Shown here: positions 1-6,473 of the stretch, one piece after another | Layout: every line of letters starts with the position of its first letter | How positions within the stretch are numbered: the stretch's first letter is position 1 | Assembly (NCBI GenBank): GCA_955652585.1 | Contig: CATPBF010000194.1 | Location: 1 to 9,635 of the forward strand | Reading direction: 5' to 3' | DNA from: Candidatus Dormiibacterota bacterium | GTDB lineage: Bacteria > Chloroflexota > Dormibacteria > Dormibacterales > Dormibacteraceae | Length of the DNA: 9,635 nucleotides | Translations under genes and position numbers: made by a program | The notes under the pieces: model-generated | The model's database searches: none | What the model was told of the DNA's origin: nothing | Seen by the model: only the letters and a program-made list of their open reading frames with translations

Positions 1-1005
1 ATGCACGGCGGCCGCTTGACGAGTCACGTCCACGACTACCGATCGCATGTCGACTGGCGCGAGCTCCAGTCGAAGCCCTGAGTCCGCGCGCGCCAGCGTC
101 AGCAATCGATCGACCAACCTGCTCATGCGCTCGCTTTCCTCCGCGATGTCCGTGGCGGCCGCACGTTGGACGGCTTCCGCGATCGGTGGCCCTTGCGCAA
201 GCAAGCCCGCGTTGCCCTGGATGGTCGTCAGCGGCGTCCGCAGCTCATGCGACGCGTCGGCGACGAAGCGTCGCTGCGCGTCCAGCGCGGTGGATAGTCC
301 GCGAAAGGCATCCTGGAGTTCGTCCAGCATGCGGTTGAAGCTCGAGGCGAGCAGCGCCACCTCATCGCGACTTCGTGGAGCGGGCAGCCTGCGTCCGAAA
401 TCGCGCGTGCGGCCGATCTCTCCCGCCGCCCCCGCCACCACCTTGAGCGGACGGAGCGCCCTCCCGGCCACAAGCCACGAGGCGGCAAGCGCCGCCAGCA
501 GGGTGGGCACGCCGGAGATGATCAGGAAACCGACAATGCCTGAAAGGTTCGACTGCGGCACCCGCGTCGACTGGCCGGTGACGACGTACCCGCCCGTGAA
601 GGGCAGGGCGTAGAGCCGGAACGTCGCCCCGCCCGGCTCGATCACATTGGCGAAAGAACCTCGAGCGGCCGCCGACTGGGTAAGGAACGGCGGCGGAACG
701 GCCGGCGGAGATCCGTTCAGCTGCGCGGTCGAGTAGACGATCGACCCATCGGGCGCGACCACCTCGACAAAGACATCGGTGCTGCTCTTGAGGTCCGCCG
801 GCGCAAGCGGCGCCCTCGGCGCCAGGTCGGCTGGGGATGAGGCGGCCAGGGCGGCCGCGGCCTCGTGCGCGCGAGAGCGCAGCGCGTCGTCCTGGTTCGT
901 GTTCACCCCCCGCGCGAAAAGCGAGTACAGGAGCCCTCCGAAAATCACCAGCGTCAGCGCGACCACTCCGACCCCGAACAGGGCCAGTCGAAGGCGAAGA
1001 GACAT
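1..1005 (-). CDS. Sensor histidine kinase, C-terminus cut off by window edge
   Basis: This is a membrane sensor kinase that would autophosphorylate on histidine and pass the phosphate to the response regulator encoded just upstream. The 335 residues in the window show a first membrane segment at about 5-30, a periplasmic or extracellular sensing region to about 153, a second membrane segment at about 154-179, then a HAMP linker to about 232. The phosphoacceptor H-box follows, with FVADASHELRTPL at 247-259 and His253 as the phosphorylated residue. The frame stays open to position 1, so most of the ATP-binding domain lies outside the window. The ATG at 1005 shares its A with the TGA stop of the regulator gene (TGATG), so translation is probably coupled. 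The sensing region has no domain I recognise, so the signal is unknown. The family call is secure. Confidence 0.96.
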   Translation of the reverse strand, partial: MSLRLRLALFGVGVVALTLVIFGGLLYSLFARGVNTNQDDALRSRAHEAAAALAASSPADLAPRAPLAPADLKSSTDVFVEVVAPDGSIVYSTAQLNGSPPAVPPPFLTQSAAARGSFANVIEPGGATFRLYALPFTGGYVVTGQSTRVPQSNLSGIVGFLIISGVPTLLAALAASWLVAGRALRPLKVVAGAAGEIGRTRDFGRRLPAPRSRDEVALLASSFNRMLDELQDAFRGLSTALDAQRRFVADASHELRTPLTTIQGNAGLLAQGPPIAEAVQRAAATDIAEESERMSRLVDRLLTLARADSGLRLELAPVDMRSVVVDVTRQAAAVH

Positions 1006-1673
1006 CAAAGCTCGCGCAACGCGTAGCCGGTGCCGCGGACGGTGTGGAGCAGCCGCGGCTCGCCGGCCTCTTCCAGCTTCTGGCGCACGTAGCCGACGTA
1101 AACGGCGACCACGTTGTCGCCCTCGGGCTCGCCCGCCCACACCGCCTCCAGCAATTGCTCGCGGGTAAGCACCTGGCGAGGGTGGCGGAGGAAGTGCTCG
1201 AGCAGCGCGAACTCGGTGTGGGTGAGCGCCAGCGGCCGCGAGCCTCGCCAAGCGCCGCGGGTGGCGGGTTCGAGGTCGAGGTCGGCGAAACGGAGATGGT
1301 CCGTCGGACCGGCACGGCGAAGGAGCGCGCGCACGCGCGCGAGGAGCTCCTGGTAGGCGAACGGCTTGACCAGGTAGTCGTCCGCGCCGGAATCGAGCCC
1401 GCGCACCCGCTGCTCAGTTCCGCCGAGCGCGGTGAGCATCAGGATCGGAAACTGGGCGGTCGCGCGCAGTCGCCGGCAGACGGCGATCCCGTCGAGGCCC
1501 GGCAGCATCACATCGAGGATCACCAGGTCGGGAGGCCGGTCGCGCGCGCGGCGCAGGGCATCGTTGCCATCGCCCGCAATGGCGACCTCGTGACCCTCGG
1601 CCGTCAGGACGCGTTGCAGGGTCGCAGCCAGGCGCGTGTCGTCCTCGACCACGAGGATCAGCGAGCCACTCAT
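1005..1673 (-). CDS. OmpR/PhoB-family response regulator
   Basis: This is a DNA-binding response regulator of 222 residues, the usual length for the OmpR/PhoB class, and the partner of the histidine kinase that follows it. The receiver domain covers about 4-118. It has the acidic pair Asp11/Asp12, the phosphoacceptor Asp54 in LVILDVMLPG, Thr81 and Lys103 in the KPF motif. The C-terminal winged helix (about 125-220) ends with the typical LLHTVRGTGYALREL. The ATG start has no convincing Shine-Dalgarno sequence, but a TATATA box lies only 10 bases upstream of it, so the transcript may be nearly leaderless. The gene diverges from the DUF4260 gene across about 43 bases, so the regulator may control that promoter and its own. 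The regulon cannot be read from the sequence. A 291-residue open frame on the opposite strand is a high-GC shadow. Confidence 0.96.
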   Translation of the reverse strand: MSGSLILVVEDDTRLAATLQRVLTAEGHEVAIAGDGNDALRRARDRPPDLVILDVMLPGLDGIAVCRRLRATAQFPILMLTALGGTEQRVRGLDSGADDYLVKPFAYQELLARVRALLRRAGPTDHLRFADLDLEPATRGAWRGSRPLALTHTEFALLEHFLRHPRQVLTREQLLEAVWAGEPEGDNVVAVYVGYVRQKLEEAGEPRLLHTVRGTGYALREL

Positions 1674-1716
1674 CTCACTGGGATATATAAGACTGGAGTG
1701 AGGATTTCATAAGAGC
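1674..1716. promoter_or_regulatory. Divergent promoter/operator region with TATATA core and dyad
   Basis: This AT-rich gap separates the response regulator (minus) from the DUF4260 gene (plus). On the minus strand, TATATA at 1684-1689 is preceded by TTATGA with a 17-base spacer. That makes a plausible -10 with a weak -35, and the start site would fall about four bases before the ATG. On the plus strand the same core offers TATAAG at 1686-1691. An inverted repeat, CTCACT (1674-1679) and AGTGAG (1697-1702), brackets the core with centres 23 bases apart. A short direct repeat, ACTGG, occurs at 1677-1681 and 1692-1696. These are read by eye and could be operator half-sites, possibly for the adjacent regulator itself. 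Confidence 0.45.
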
Positions 1717-2070
1717 TTGAAGAAACTGGCTTATATGATCTTGGGCCTGCTCGCGACCGGGTTGGCCGTATCGGTCGTCGTGACCCAGCACACCAGCTGG
1801 TGGCAGCTCGTGGTCTTCGCGATCGCGCCAGACCTGCCGCTGCTGTTCGGCGCCGGCACCGGCCTCGAGCGCGGCCAGCTCCACCCCCGCGCCGTGCCGT
1901 TCTACAACGCCGTGCATCGTTTGTGGGTACCGGCGATCCTGGTCGCGGTCATGGTCGTTCTGCAGTCACCCGGCTGGCTCGCGGGAGGCCTCGCCTGGGT
2001 CGCGCACATCGCCTTCGACCGAAGCCTGGGCTTCGGCCTGCGCAGCCCCGAGGGCTTCCAGCGCGCCTGA
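1717..2070 (+). CDS. DUF4260 family small membrane protein
   Basis: This is a 117-residue hydrophobic protein that I recognise as DUF4260, a family of small integral membrane proteins of unknown function. Family-like features are an APDL motif at 37-40 inside a membrane segment, YNAVH at 63-67, and a C-terminal AHIAFDRSLGFGL motif from 96 followed by SPEGF. Three to four membrane segments are likely: about 5-23, 28-47, 70-83 and 86-100. The start is uncertain. TTG at 1717 gives MKKLAYM and a basic N-terminus with a purine-rich stretch (GGAGTGAGGA) some 12 bases upstream. An ATG at 1735 would give 111 residues. The last 105 bases overlap, antisense, the 3' end of the MFS gene, and both frames look real. 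It lies alone, opposite the regulator gene, so it may be a target of that two-component system. Confidence 0.85.
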   Translation: MKKLAYMILGLLATGLAVSVVVTQHTSWWQLVVFAIAPDLPLLFGAGTGLERGQLHPRAVPFYNAVHRLWVPAILVAVMVVLQSPGWLAGGLAWVAHIAFDRSLGFGLRSPEGFQRA

Positions 2071-3219
2071 CAGCGGGCGAGCGGAGCGCCGGCCGATGCT
2101 GACCGCCGCGACCAACGCCGCCAGGAGGGACGCCACAGCGTAGGTCACGAACGCGGCCTGAATCCCGGCCAGGGACCACGCCAGTCCGCCGAGGAGCGGG
2201 CCGAGCGTCACGCCGACGTTCTCGAACTCCCCGAACAACCCCATGGCCAAGGCGTGGCTCCTTCGAGGCGACGACTCCGAGATCCAGGCGGTCGCTGCCG
2301 GCCACAGGAGCGATGCGCCGACCACGCGCAACACCGCACCTAGCACGACCGCCCCAAACGCTCCGGCGACTGCGTACACCGCGAACCCCGCCGCCGATAC
2401 CACGCCGCCCGCAATCATGGTCGCGCGGCGGCCCCATCGGTCCGACGCCATCCCACCGGGGACGAGGAGCAAGCCTCCGAGCATCCCGACGATGAACATC
2501 GCGGTGCCCGCCGTGGTGGCGGAAAGGCCGAGGTGCGACGTGACCAGTAGCGGGAGCAAGGCGAGCTCGCCCCCTGCGCCGATCTGGAACAAAAGCACGA
2601 TCGACGCGGTGATGATCATCACGCGGATGACGCTCATTCCGTTGGGCTGCGATGAATGCGTTGCTTCGGGCGCCGCGCGCCGCCCGCCGGCCTCCGTGTA
2701 GCCGCGAAAGACCAGAAAGACAAGCGCCGCGCTCAACGCAGGCATCACCGCGGCGATGTAGAGCACTGTTCGAATTGGCATATGGTCGATCAGCAGCCCT
2801 CCGGCGCCGGCGCCGATGGCCTCTCCGATCACCCACTGCGCGGCCAGTAGGGCCAACCCGGTCGCCTGATACTGCGGCGGGAGTGAGGTCCCGAGGAACG
2901 ATCGGCCGATCGGCCCTACCGCGACCATCATCCCCGAGGCAAGGAGGTATGCGATCGCGATGAGAAAGACCGAATCGGCGCGCGCGAGCAGCAGGATGCC
3001 GGCCGCGTAGAGGATCAGCGACGCGATCATCGGAATGCGGTACCCGATGCGGTCCGCCAACACGCCCCACACCCATTCGAAGATGAACATGCCGAGGCCA
3101 AACATCGAGAGCGCGATGCCGATCTGGCCCGGGTCGGCGTGGAGTCCGCGCAGCTCCAGAGGAATGGCGATCAGTAGCAGTCCCGTCGCGAACGTCGAGA
3201 CGAACAGAGCGGCGACCAA
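1966..3219 (-). CDS. MFS transporter
   Basis: This is a 12-helix major facilitator superfamily permease of about 417 residues, presumably an inner-membrane drug or metabolite transporter of unknown substrate. The loop after helix 2 carries the MFS signature GVLADRIGYR at 52-61, and the second half repeats it as GGMASDRWGRRATM at 255-268, so both halves are complete. The chosen start is TTG at 3219, but helix 1 begins immediately. CTG at 3243 or ATT at 3240 would add a basic leader (about RSRSGA) that better fits positive-inside topology. No ATG or GTG exists in frame after the stop at 3267. It follows the transglutaminase-like gene by about 45 bases and probably belongs to that unit, so it may export or import the cassette's product. 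The C-terminal 34 residues, a polar Ala/Glu-rich tail after helix 12, are encoded antisense to the DUF4260 gene. Confidence 0.93.
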   Translation of the reverse strand: MVAALFVSTFATGLLLIAIPLELRGLHADPGQIGIALSMFGLGMFIFEWVWGVLADRIGYRIPMIASLILYAAGILLLARADSVFLIAIAYLLASGMMVAVGPIGRSFLGTSLPPQYQATGLALLAAQWVIGEAIGAGAGGLLIDHMPIRTVLYIAAVMPALSAALVFLVFRGYTEAGGRRAAPEATHSSQPNGMSVIRVMIITASIVLLFQIGAGGELALLPLLVTSHLGLSATTAGTAMFIVGMLGGLLLVPGGMASDRWGRRATMIAGGVVSAAGFAVYAVAGAFGAVVLGAVLRVVGASLLWPAATAWISESSPRRSHALAMGLFGEFENVGVTLGPLLGGLAWSLAGIQAAFVTYAVASLLAALVAAVSIGRRSARPLSGALEALGAAQAEAQASVEGDVRDPGEASREPAG

Positions 3220-3247
3220 AGCGCCGCTGCGGCTCCGAATCAGAGTT

Positions 3248-3264
3248 GCTGCGATGCTCGCAGC
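3248..3264 (-). other. Intercistronic hairpin between transglutaminase-like and MFS genes
   Basis: There is a perfect 7-base-pair inverted repeat, GCTGCGA/TCGCAGC, with a three-base loop. It sits immediately after the stop codon of the transglutaminase-like gene and before the MFS start. No T-run follows on the minus strand, so it is not a classic intrinsic terminator. It could act as an RNA processing or stability element that sets a lower level of MFS expression, or it could be chance in GC-rich DNA. Confidence 0.4.
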
Positions 3265-4143
3265 CTACCCTGTCGTGTACTCCAGTTCGGTGAGCGTCAC
3301 GCTCTTGCGCGTGGTCAGGCGTCCGACCAGAGGCGAGAGGTAGGTCCCGGACGTCGGCGCCACGTCCGCGTAGTCGCCCCCGACCGCGATCGTCAGGTAG
3401 CCCAGCCCACCCCTTCCGGCGTTGGTGGGGTCGAATGGCCAGGCGATCGCATCCCCGGTGCCATCGTTCGTCGGCAGCACGACCTCGACCCACGCGTGCG
3501 TTCCACCCTGCCCGAGCAGGTGGCCCGACACGTAGCGCGACGGGAGGCCGCAGGCCCTGGTGATCGCGAGCATCACGTGCGCATAGTCCTGGCAGACACC
3601 CGAGCCGATCGCCAGCGCCTCGGCGGCAGTGGTCCGCACACCGGTCACACCGTGCTTGTAGGTCATCGATTGGTACACCCAGTCGTTGATGGTGTCCGCG
3701 AGCGGCAGGCCCCATTCGGCCGAGCCCGCCAAGACCTCGGCCGCTCGCTGGATGCGGTCGTCGGCAGCAGTCAGCGCCGACGGCTCCAGGAGATACCCGT
3801 CGGCGAGCCAGCCGTCTAGCAGCCGGTTCGGCTCCGATGCGTGGCGCTCGACCGAGACCTCGGCCACGAATTCGATCGCCCCAGACACGCGCGGGGCGAA
3901 GACGTCGACGACCAGGTTGCCGAATCGATCCTTTCGATCCTCGTAGCGGACGCCGTCAGGCTCGACCAAGAGCCGGTGACGAAGCCGGCGCTGGTCTCCA
4001 AACCGTTCCGGCGGGATGACAACCAGGCGGTGACTCAGGTCGCGGACGGGCTCCGGGTACTCGTAGCGGAAGCTCTGCTTGACGAGGTAAGTGGCCCTGC
4101 GGGCAGCATGCCAGTCCACCGACGAGAGCTCGATGGCCATCAT
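3265..4143 (-). CDS. Transglutaminase-like cysteine peptidase family protein (paralogue 1)
   Basis: This is a 292-residue member of the bacterial transglutaminase-like superfamily (COG1305 type), which acts on peptide or amide bonds, usually as a peptidase or amidase. An N-terminal beta-rich domain typical of these proteins spans about 17-105. The papain-like core follows, with the catalytic triad intact: Cys184 in GSGVCQDYAHV, His216 in GGTHAWVEV and Asp238 in FDPTN. No signal peptide or membrane segment is seen, so it is probably cytoplasmic. The first ATG, at 4143, overlaps the TGA of the upstream paralogue as ATGA, so the two are translationally coupled. Another ATG follows directly and could serve instead. 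The first 16 residues, before the conserved beta-domain, look like an unusual extension. It is transcribed away from the ATP-grasp cassette and upstream of the MFS gene. The true substrate is unknown. Confidence 0.93.
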   Translation of the reverse strand: MMAIELSSVDWHAARRATYLVKQSFRYEYPEPVRDLSHRLVVIPPERFGDQRRLRHRLLVEPDGVRYEDRKDRFGNLVVDVFAPRVSGAIEFVAEVSVERHASEPNRLLDGWLADGYLLEPSALTAADDRIQRAAEVLAGSAEWGLPLADTINDWVYQSMTYKHGVTGVRTTAAEALAIGSGVCQDYAHVMLAITRACGLPSRYVSGHLLGQGGTHAWVEVVLPTNDGTGDAIAWPFDPTNAGRGGLGYLTIAVGGDYADVAPTSGTYLSPLVGRLTTRKSVTLTELEYTTG

Positions 4144-4913
4144 GCCGCCTCCACGACATCAGCCCAAACGGTCATCGACTTGAACTCGGCCGGACCGAAC
4201 GTGGTCAGCATGGCGACGTCGAGGGCGTCTCGGCCACGCCCGATCAGCACACGACCCACCCGCCTTGCGTTGTTCCGCGGATCAAATGTCCACCAGCGGT
4301 CGCCGAGCCAGACCTCCATCCAGGCGGCAAAGTCCATCGCCTCGGGCGGGATGGGCACGTAGATGTCAGGCAGATAGCCGAACACGTAACGGGCGGGGAT
4401 GTTCATCGCTCGGCAGAACGATACCGCGAGGTGTGCGAAATCACGGCACACTCCCTCGCGGCTTCGGAAGACGTCCACCGCCGTCGTCAGTGGGTTGCTG
4501 GTGCCGTATTGAAACCGGAGGTTGTGGTGAACCCAATCGCAGATCGCTTGCACGCGCGCCGCACCCGGTTCAGTCGATCCGAAAAGCTCCCAGGCGGTGC
4601 TCATGAGCTCGTCGGAGAGGCAGTAACGGCTCGGCAAGGTGTAATGCAAGAGCTCGCCCGGGATCTCCTCCACGGGAGCCTGCCCCGCCCCGGATGGGTC
4701 GGGGTCGGCCTCGTCCGGGACGACGCAATGGGCGTCGTAGCGAAGCGTCAGGGCGCCTTGCGGGGCAACGATCCGCTTCACGGGGTTGCCGTAGATGTCG
4801 GCGTACTCGTCCACCGGGAGCGGGGGCGAGGTGGTCCAGCTCTCTGTGACCAGCCGGTGGCGGGCATCCGAGCGGGGGCGCACTTGAACCGTCATGGTGG
4901 TCGGCGCGATCAC
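4140..4913 (-). CDS. Transglutaminase-like protein lacking the usual catalytic His (paralogue 2)
   Basis: This is a second COG1305-type transglutaminase-like protein, 257 residues from the GTG at 4913. The core has the nucleophile Cys156 in REGVCRDFAHL and Asp211 in TFDPRNN. The residue aligned with the catalytic His of the HAW motif is Ala196 (DFAAWMEV). I recall related proteins with a non-His residue here, so this may mark a subfamily rather than a broken gene, but the mechanism would differ. The real start is probably upstream. The frame continues without stops and reads KLQVGCEFNYD before the GTG, which completes the first strand of the N-terminal domain. An AGGAAAG Shine-Dalgarno (4953-4959) lies correctly placed for an ATC codon at 4949. 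The protein would then be 269 residues with a rare AUC start. The gene overlaps the next paralogue by four bases and diverges from the ATP-grasp gene, so it leads the minus-strand unit. Confidence 0.92.
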   Translation of the reverse strand: MIAPTTMTVQVRPRSDARHRLVTESWTTSPPLPVDEYADIYGNPVKRIVAPQGALTLRYDAHCVVPDEADPDPSGAGQAPVEEIPGELLHYTLPSRYCLSDELMSTAWELFGSTEPGAARVQAICDWVHHNLRFQYGTSNPLTTAVDVFRSREGVCRDFAHLAVSFCRAMNIPARYVFGYLPDIYVPIPPEAMDFAAWMEVWLGDRWWTFDPRNNARRVGRVLIGRGRDALDVAMLTTFGPAEFKSMTVWADVVEAA

Positions 4914-4946
4914 GTCGTAGTTGAACTCGCAGCCAACCTGGAGCTT

Positions 4947-4985
4947 GATCGTCTTTCCTGGAGGCGGAATGGCGCAGACACTATA
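4947..4985 (-). promoter_or_regulatory. Predicted minus-strand promoter and ribosome binding site for the transglutaminase/MFS unit
   Basis: On the minus strand, TATAGT at 4985-4980 matches the -10 consensus at five of six positions. Transcription would begin near 4973. AGGAAAG follows at 4959-4953, six bases (counted from AGGA) before the ATC at 4949 that I propose as the true start. I see no good -35 at the expected distance, so the promoter may need an activator. These elements are read by eye and are not experimentally supported here. Confidence 0.45.
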
Positions 4986-4999
4986 GCTGTGCCTTCCGC
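4964..4999. repeat. Imperfect inverted repeat in the divergent control region
   Basis: The left arm is GCGGAA (4964-4969), then T, then GGCGCAG (4971-4977). The right arm is CTGTGCC (4987-4993), then TTCCGC (4994-4999). They pair over 13 positions, with 12 Watson-Crick pairs and one G-T, a single bulged T, and a nine-base loop holding ACTATA. The dyad covers the -10 box of the minus-strand unit and the GTG start of the ATP-grasp gene. It could be an operator that controls both directions. In the plus-strand RNA it could instead be a hairpin that hides the start codon. Confidence 0.5.
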
Positions 5000-6473
5000 T
5001 GAATCCCTAGGTGCCACCTACCAGACCAACGGCTTCTATGACGAAATGCTTGCGGGTGGCGGCCAGCCTCGGCCCGTCTACCGCCGGCTCTACGAGCTCT
5101 TGAACCGGCTCGGCCCGGCCGAGCTGCAGCGCCGCCACGAGCTGGCCATGCAGATGTTTCGCAACCACGGAATCACCTTTGCGGTCTACCCGGACGCGCA
5201 GGGCAATGAGAAGGTCTTCCCCTTCGACATCATCCCGCGGGTGATCTCGGCACGGGCCTGGAAGCGCCTCGAGGCGGGCCTGAAGCAGCGGTTGACGGCG
5301 CTGAACCTGTTCCTGGATGACGTTTATGGCGACAAGCTGATCTTGAAACAGCGGGCGATCCCGCCTGAAATCGTGCTCAGCAGCCCGCAGTACATGCGGG
5401 AGGTCGAGGGCTTGCCCGTGCCGCATGGCATCCACTGCCAGATCGCGGGCATCGACCTGGTTCGAGACCACAAGGGCCAGTTCTTCGTGCTCGAGGACAA
5501 CCTGCGGACCCCATCGGGCGTCTCGTATGTGCTCGCCAACCGCTACGTGATGAAGCGCGTGCTGCCTGACCTTTTCGCGGGCTACCCCGTGCGGCCGGTC
5601 GAGGGCTACGTCCATGAGCTCCTGCGCCATCTCCGGTGGCTGGCGCCGCCTGGGGTCGATGACCCGACCGTCGTGCTGTTGACGCCCGGGATCAACAACG
5701 CCGCCTACTACGAGCACCTGTACCTGGCCAAGCAGATGGGCATCGAGCTGGTGGAAGGCACCGACCTTGTCGTCGACCAGGACCATGTCTTTATGCGCAC
5801 TACGCGCGGCCTGCGGCCGGTCCATGTCATCTACAGACGGCTCGACGATGAATGGCTCGATCCGATCTTTGGGCGCCAGGAGTCGCTGGTCGGGGTGGCC
5901 GGCCTGGTCAATGCCTACAGGGCCGGCAACGTAGCGATCGCCAACGCCCTCGGCAACGGGGTGGCGGACGACAAGGCTGTCTATGCGCTGATCCCGAAGA
6001 TCATCCGCTACTACCTCGGTGAGGATCCGATCCTGCCCAACGTGCACACGTACGTCTGCGCGATCGATAACGACCGCCGCTACGTGCTCGAACATCTCCA
6101 AGAGCTGGTGGTCAAGACCGTCGACGCTTCGGGCGGCTACGGGATGCTGATGGGGCCCTCGTCGACCCAGGACGAGCGTGACCTGTTCCGGCAGCGCATC
6201 GAGGCGCGGCCACGCGCCTTCATCGCCCAGCCTGTGGTCGCCCTTTCGGTGCAGCCGATCCTCGACGGGGGGCAGTTGCGCCGCGCCCACCAGGACCTGC
6301 GCCCGTTCGTGCTGACGGGCCCCGAGGTTCACGTCACGCCCGGCGGGCTGACACGCGTGGCTCTAAAGCCCGGTTCTTTCATCGTCAACAGCTCCCAGGG
6401 CGGCGGCAGCCGCGACACGTGGGTGATGGCCGACGACGATAGTGATTCGCACCGAGTGGACGGCGATGCTTAG
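4989..6473 (+). CDS. Circularly permuted ATP-grasp protein (COG2308 type)
   Basis: This is a 494-residue protein of the circularly permuted ATP-grasp family (DUF404/DUF407, CP_ATPgrasp), predicted to form amide or peptide bonds with ATP hydrolysis. Family segments seen are FPFDIIPRVI and the following ALNLFLDDVYGD (about 76-115), the LEDNLRTPSGVSYV block (168-181), VKTVDASGGYGM (375-386) including Lys376 and a glycine loop, and the C-terminal SSQGGGSRDTWVM (468-480). The frame is open much further upstream, but that extension is the antisense of the transglutaminase-like gene. GTG at 4989 gives the N-terminus expected for the family, with a GFYDEM motif at 15-20. An ATG at 5046 would remove that motif. 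No Shine-Dalgarno sits at proper spacing, and the start lies in the arm of a dyad. It overlaps the alpha-E gene by eight bases. The ligated substrate is unknown. Confidence 0.95.
   Translation: MPSAESLGATYQTNGFYDEMLAGGGQPRPVYRRLYELLNRLGPAELQRRHELAMQMFRNHGITFAVYPDAQGNEKVFPFDIIPRVISARAWKRLEAGLKQRLTALNLFLDDVYGDKLILKQRAIPPEIVLSSPQYMREVEGLPVPHGIHCQIAGIDLVRDHKGQFFVLEDNLRTPSGVSYVLANRYVMKRVLPDLFAGYPVRPVEGYVHELLRHLRWLAPPGVDDPTVVLLTPGINNAAYYEHLYLAKQMGIELVEGTDLVVDQDHVFMRTTRGLRPVHVIYRRLDDEWLDPIFGRQESLVGVAGLVNAYRAGNVAIANALGNGVADDKAVYALIPKIIRYYLGEDPILPNVHTYVCAIDNDRRYVLEHLQELVVKTVDASGGYGMLMGPSSTQDERDLFRQRIEARPRAFIAQPVVALSVQPILDGGQLRRAHQDLRPFVLTGPEVHVTPGGLTRVALKPGSFIVNSSQGGGSRDTWVMADDDSDSHRVDGDA

Noticed and set aside
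837..1712. A 291-residue open frame on the plus strand over the response regulator
   Set aside because: It is antisense to a clear OmpR-family gene, and its composition (Arg, Ala, Gly, Glu rich) is that of a high-GC shadow frame.
1949..3715. A 588-residue open frame on the minus strand
   Set aside because: It lies in another frame of the MFS and transglutaminase-like genes, is extremely rich in Arg, Gly and Asp, and has no domain.
4431..4988. N-terminal extension of the ATP-grasp frame
   Set aside because: It covers the antisense of the transglutaminase-like paralogue 2 and bears no resemblance to the ATP-grasp family; the family N-terminus begins at the GTG at 4989.
5007..6332. A 441-residue open frame on the minus strand
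   Set aside because: It is the shadow of the ATP-grasp gene, His/Asp/Val/Gln rich and without a recognisable domain.
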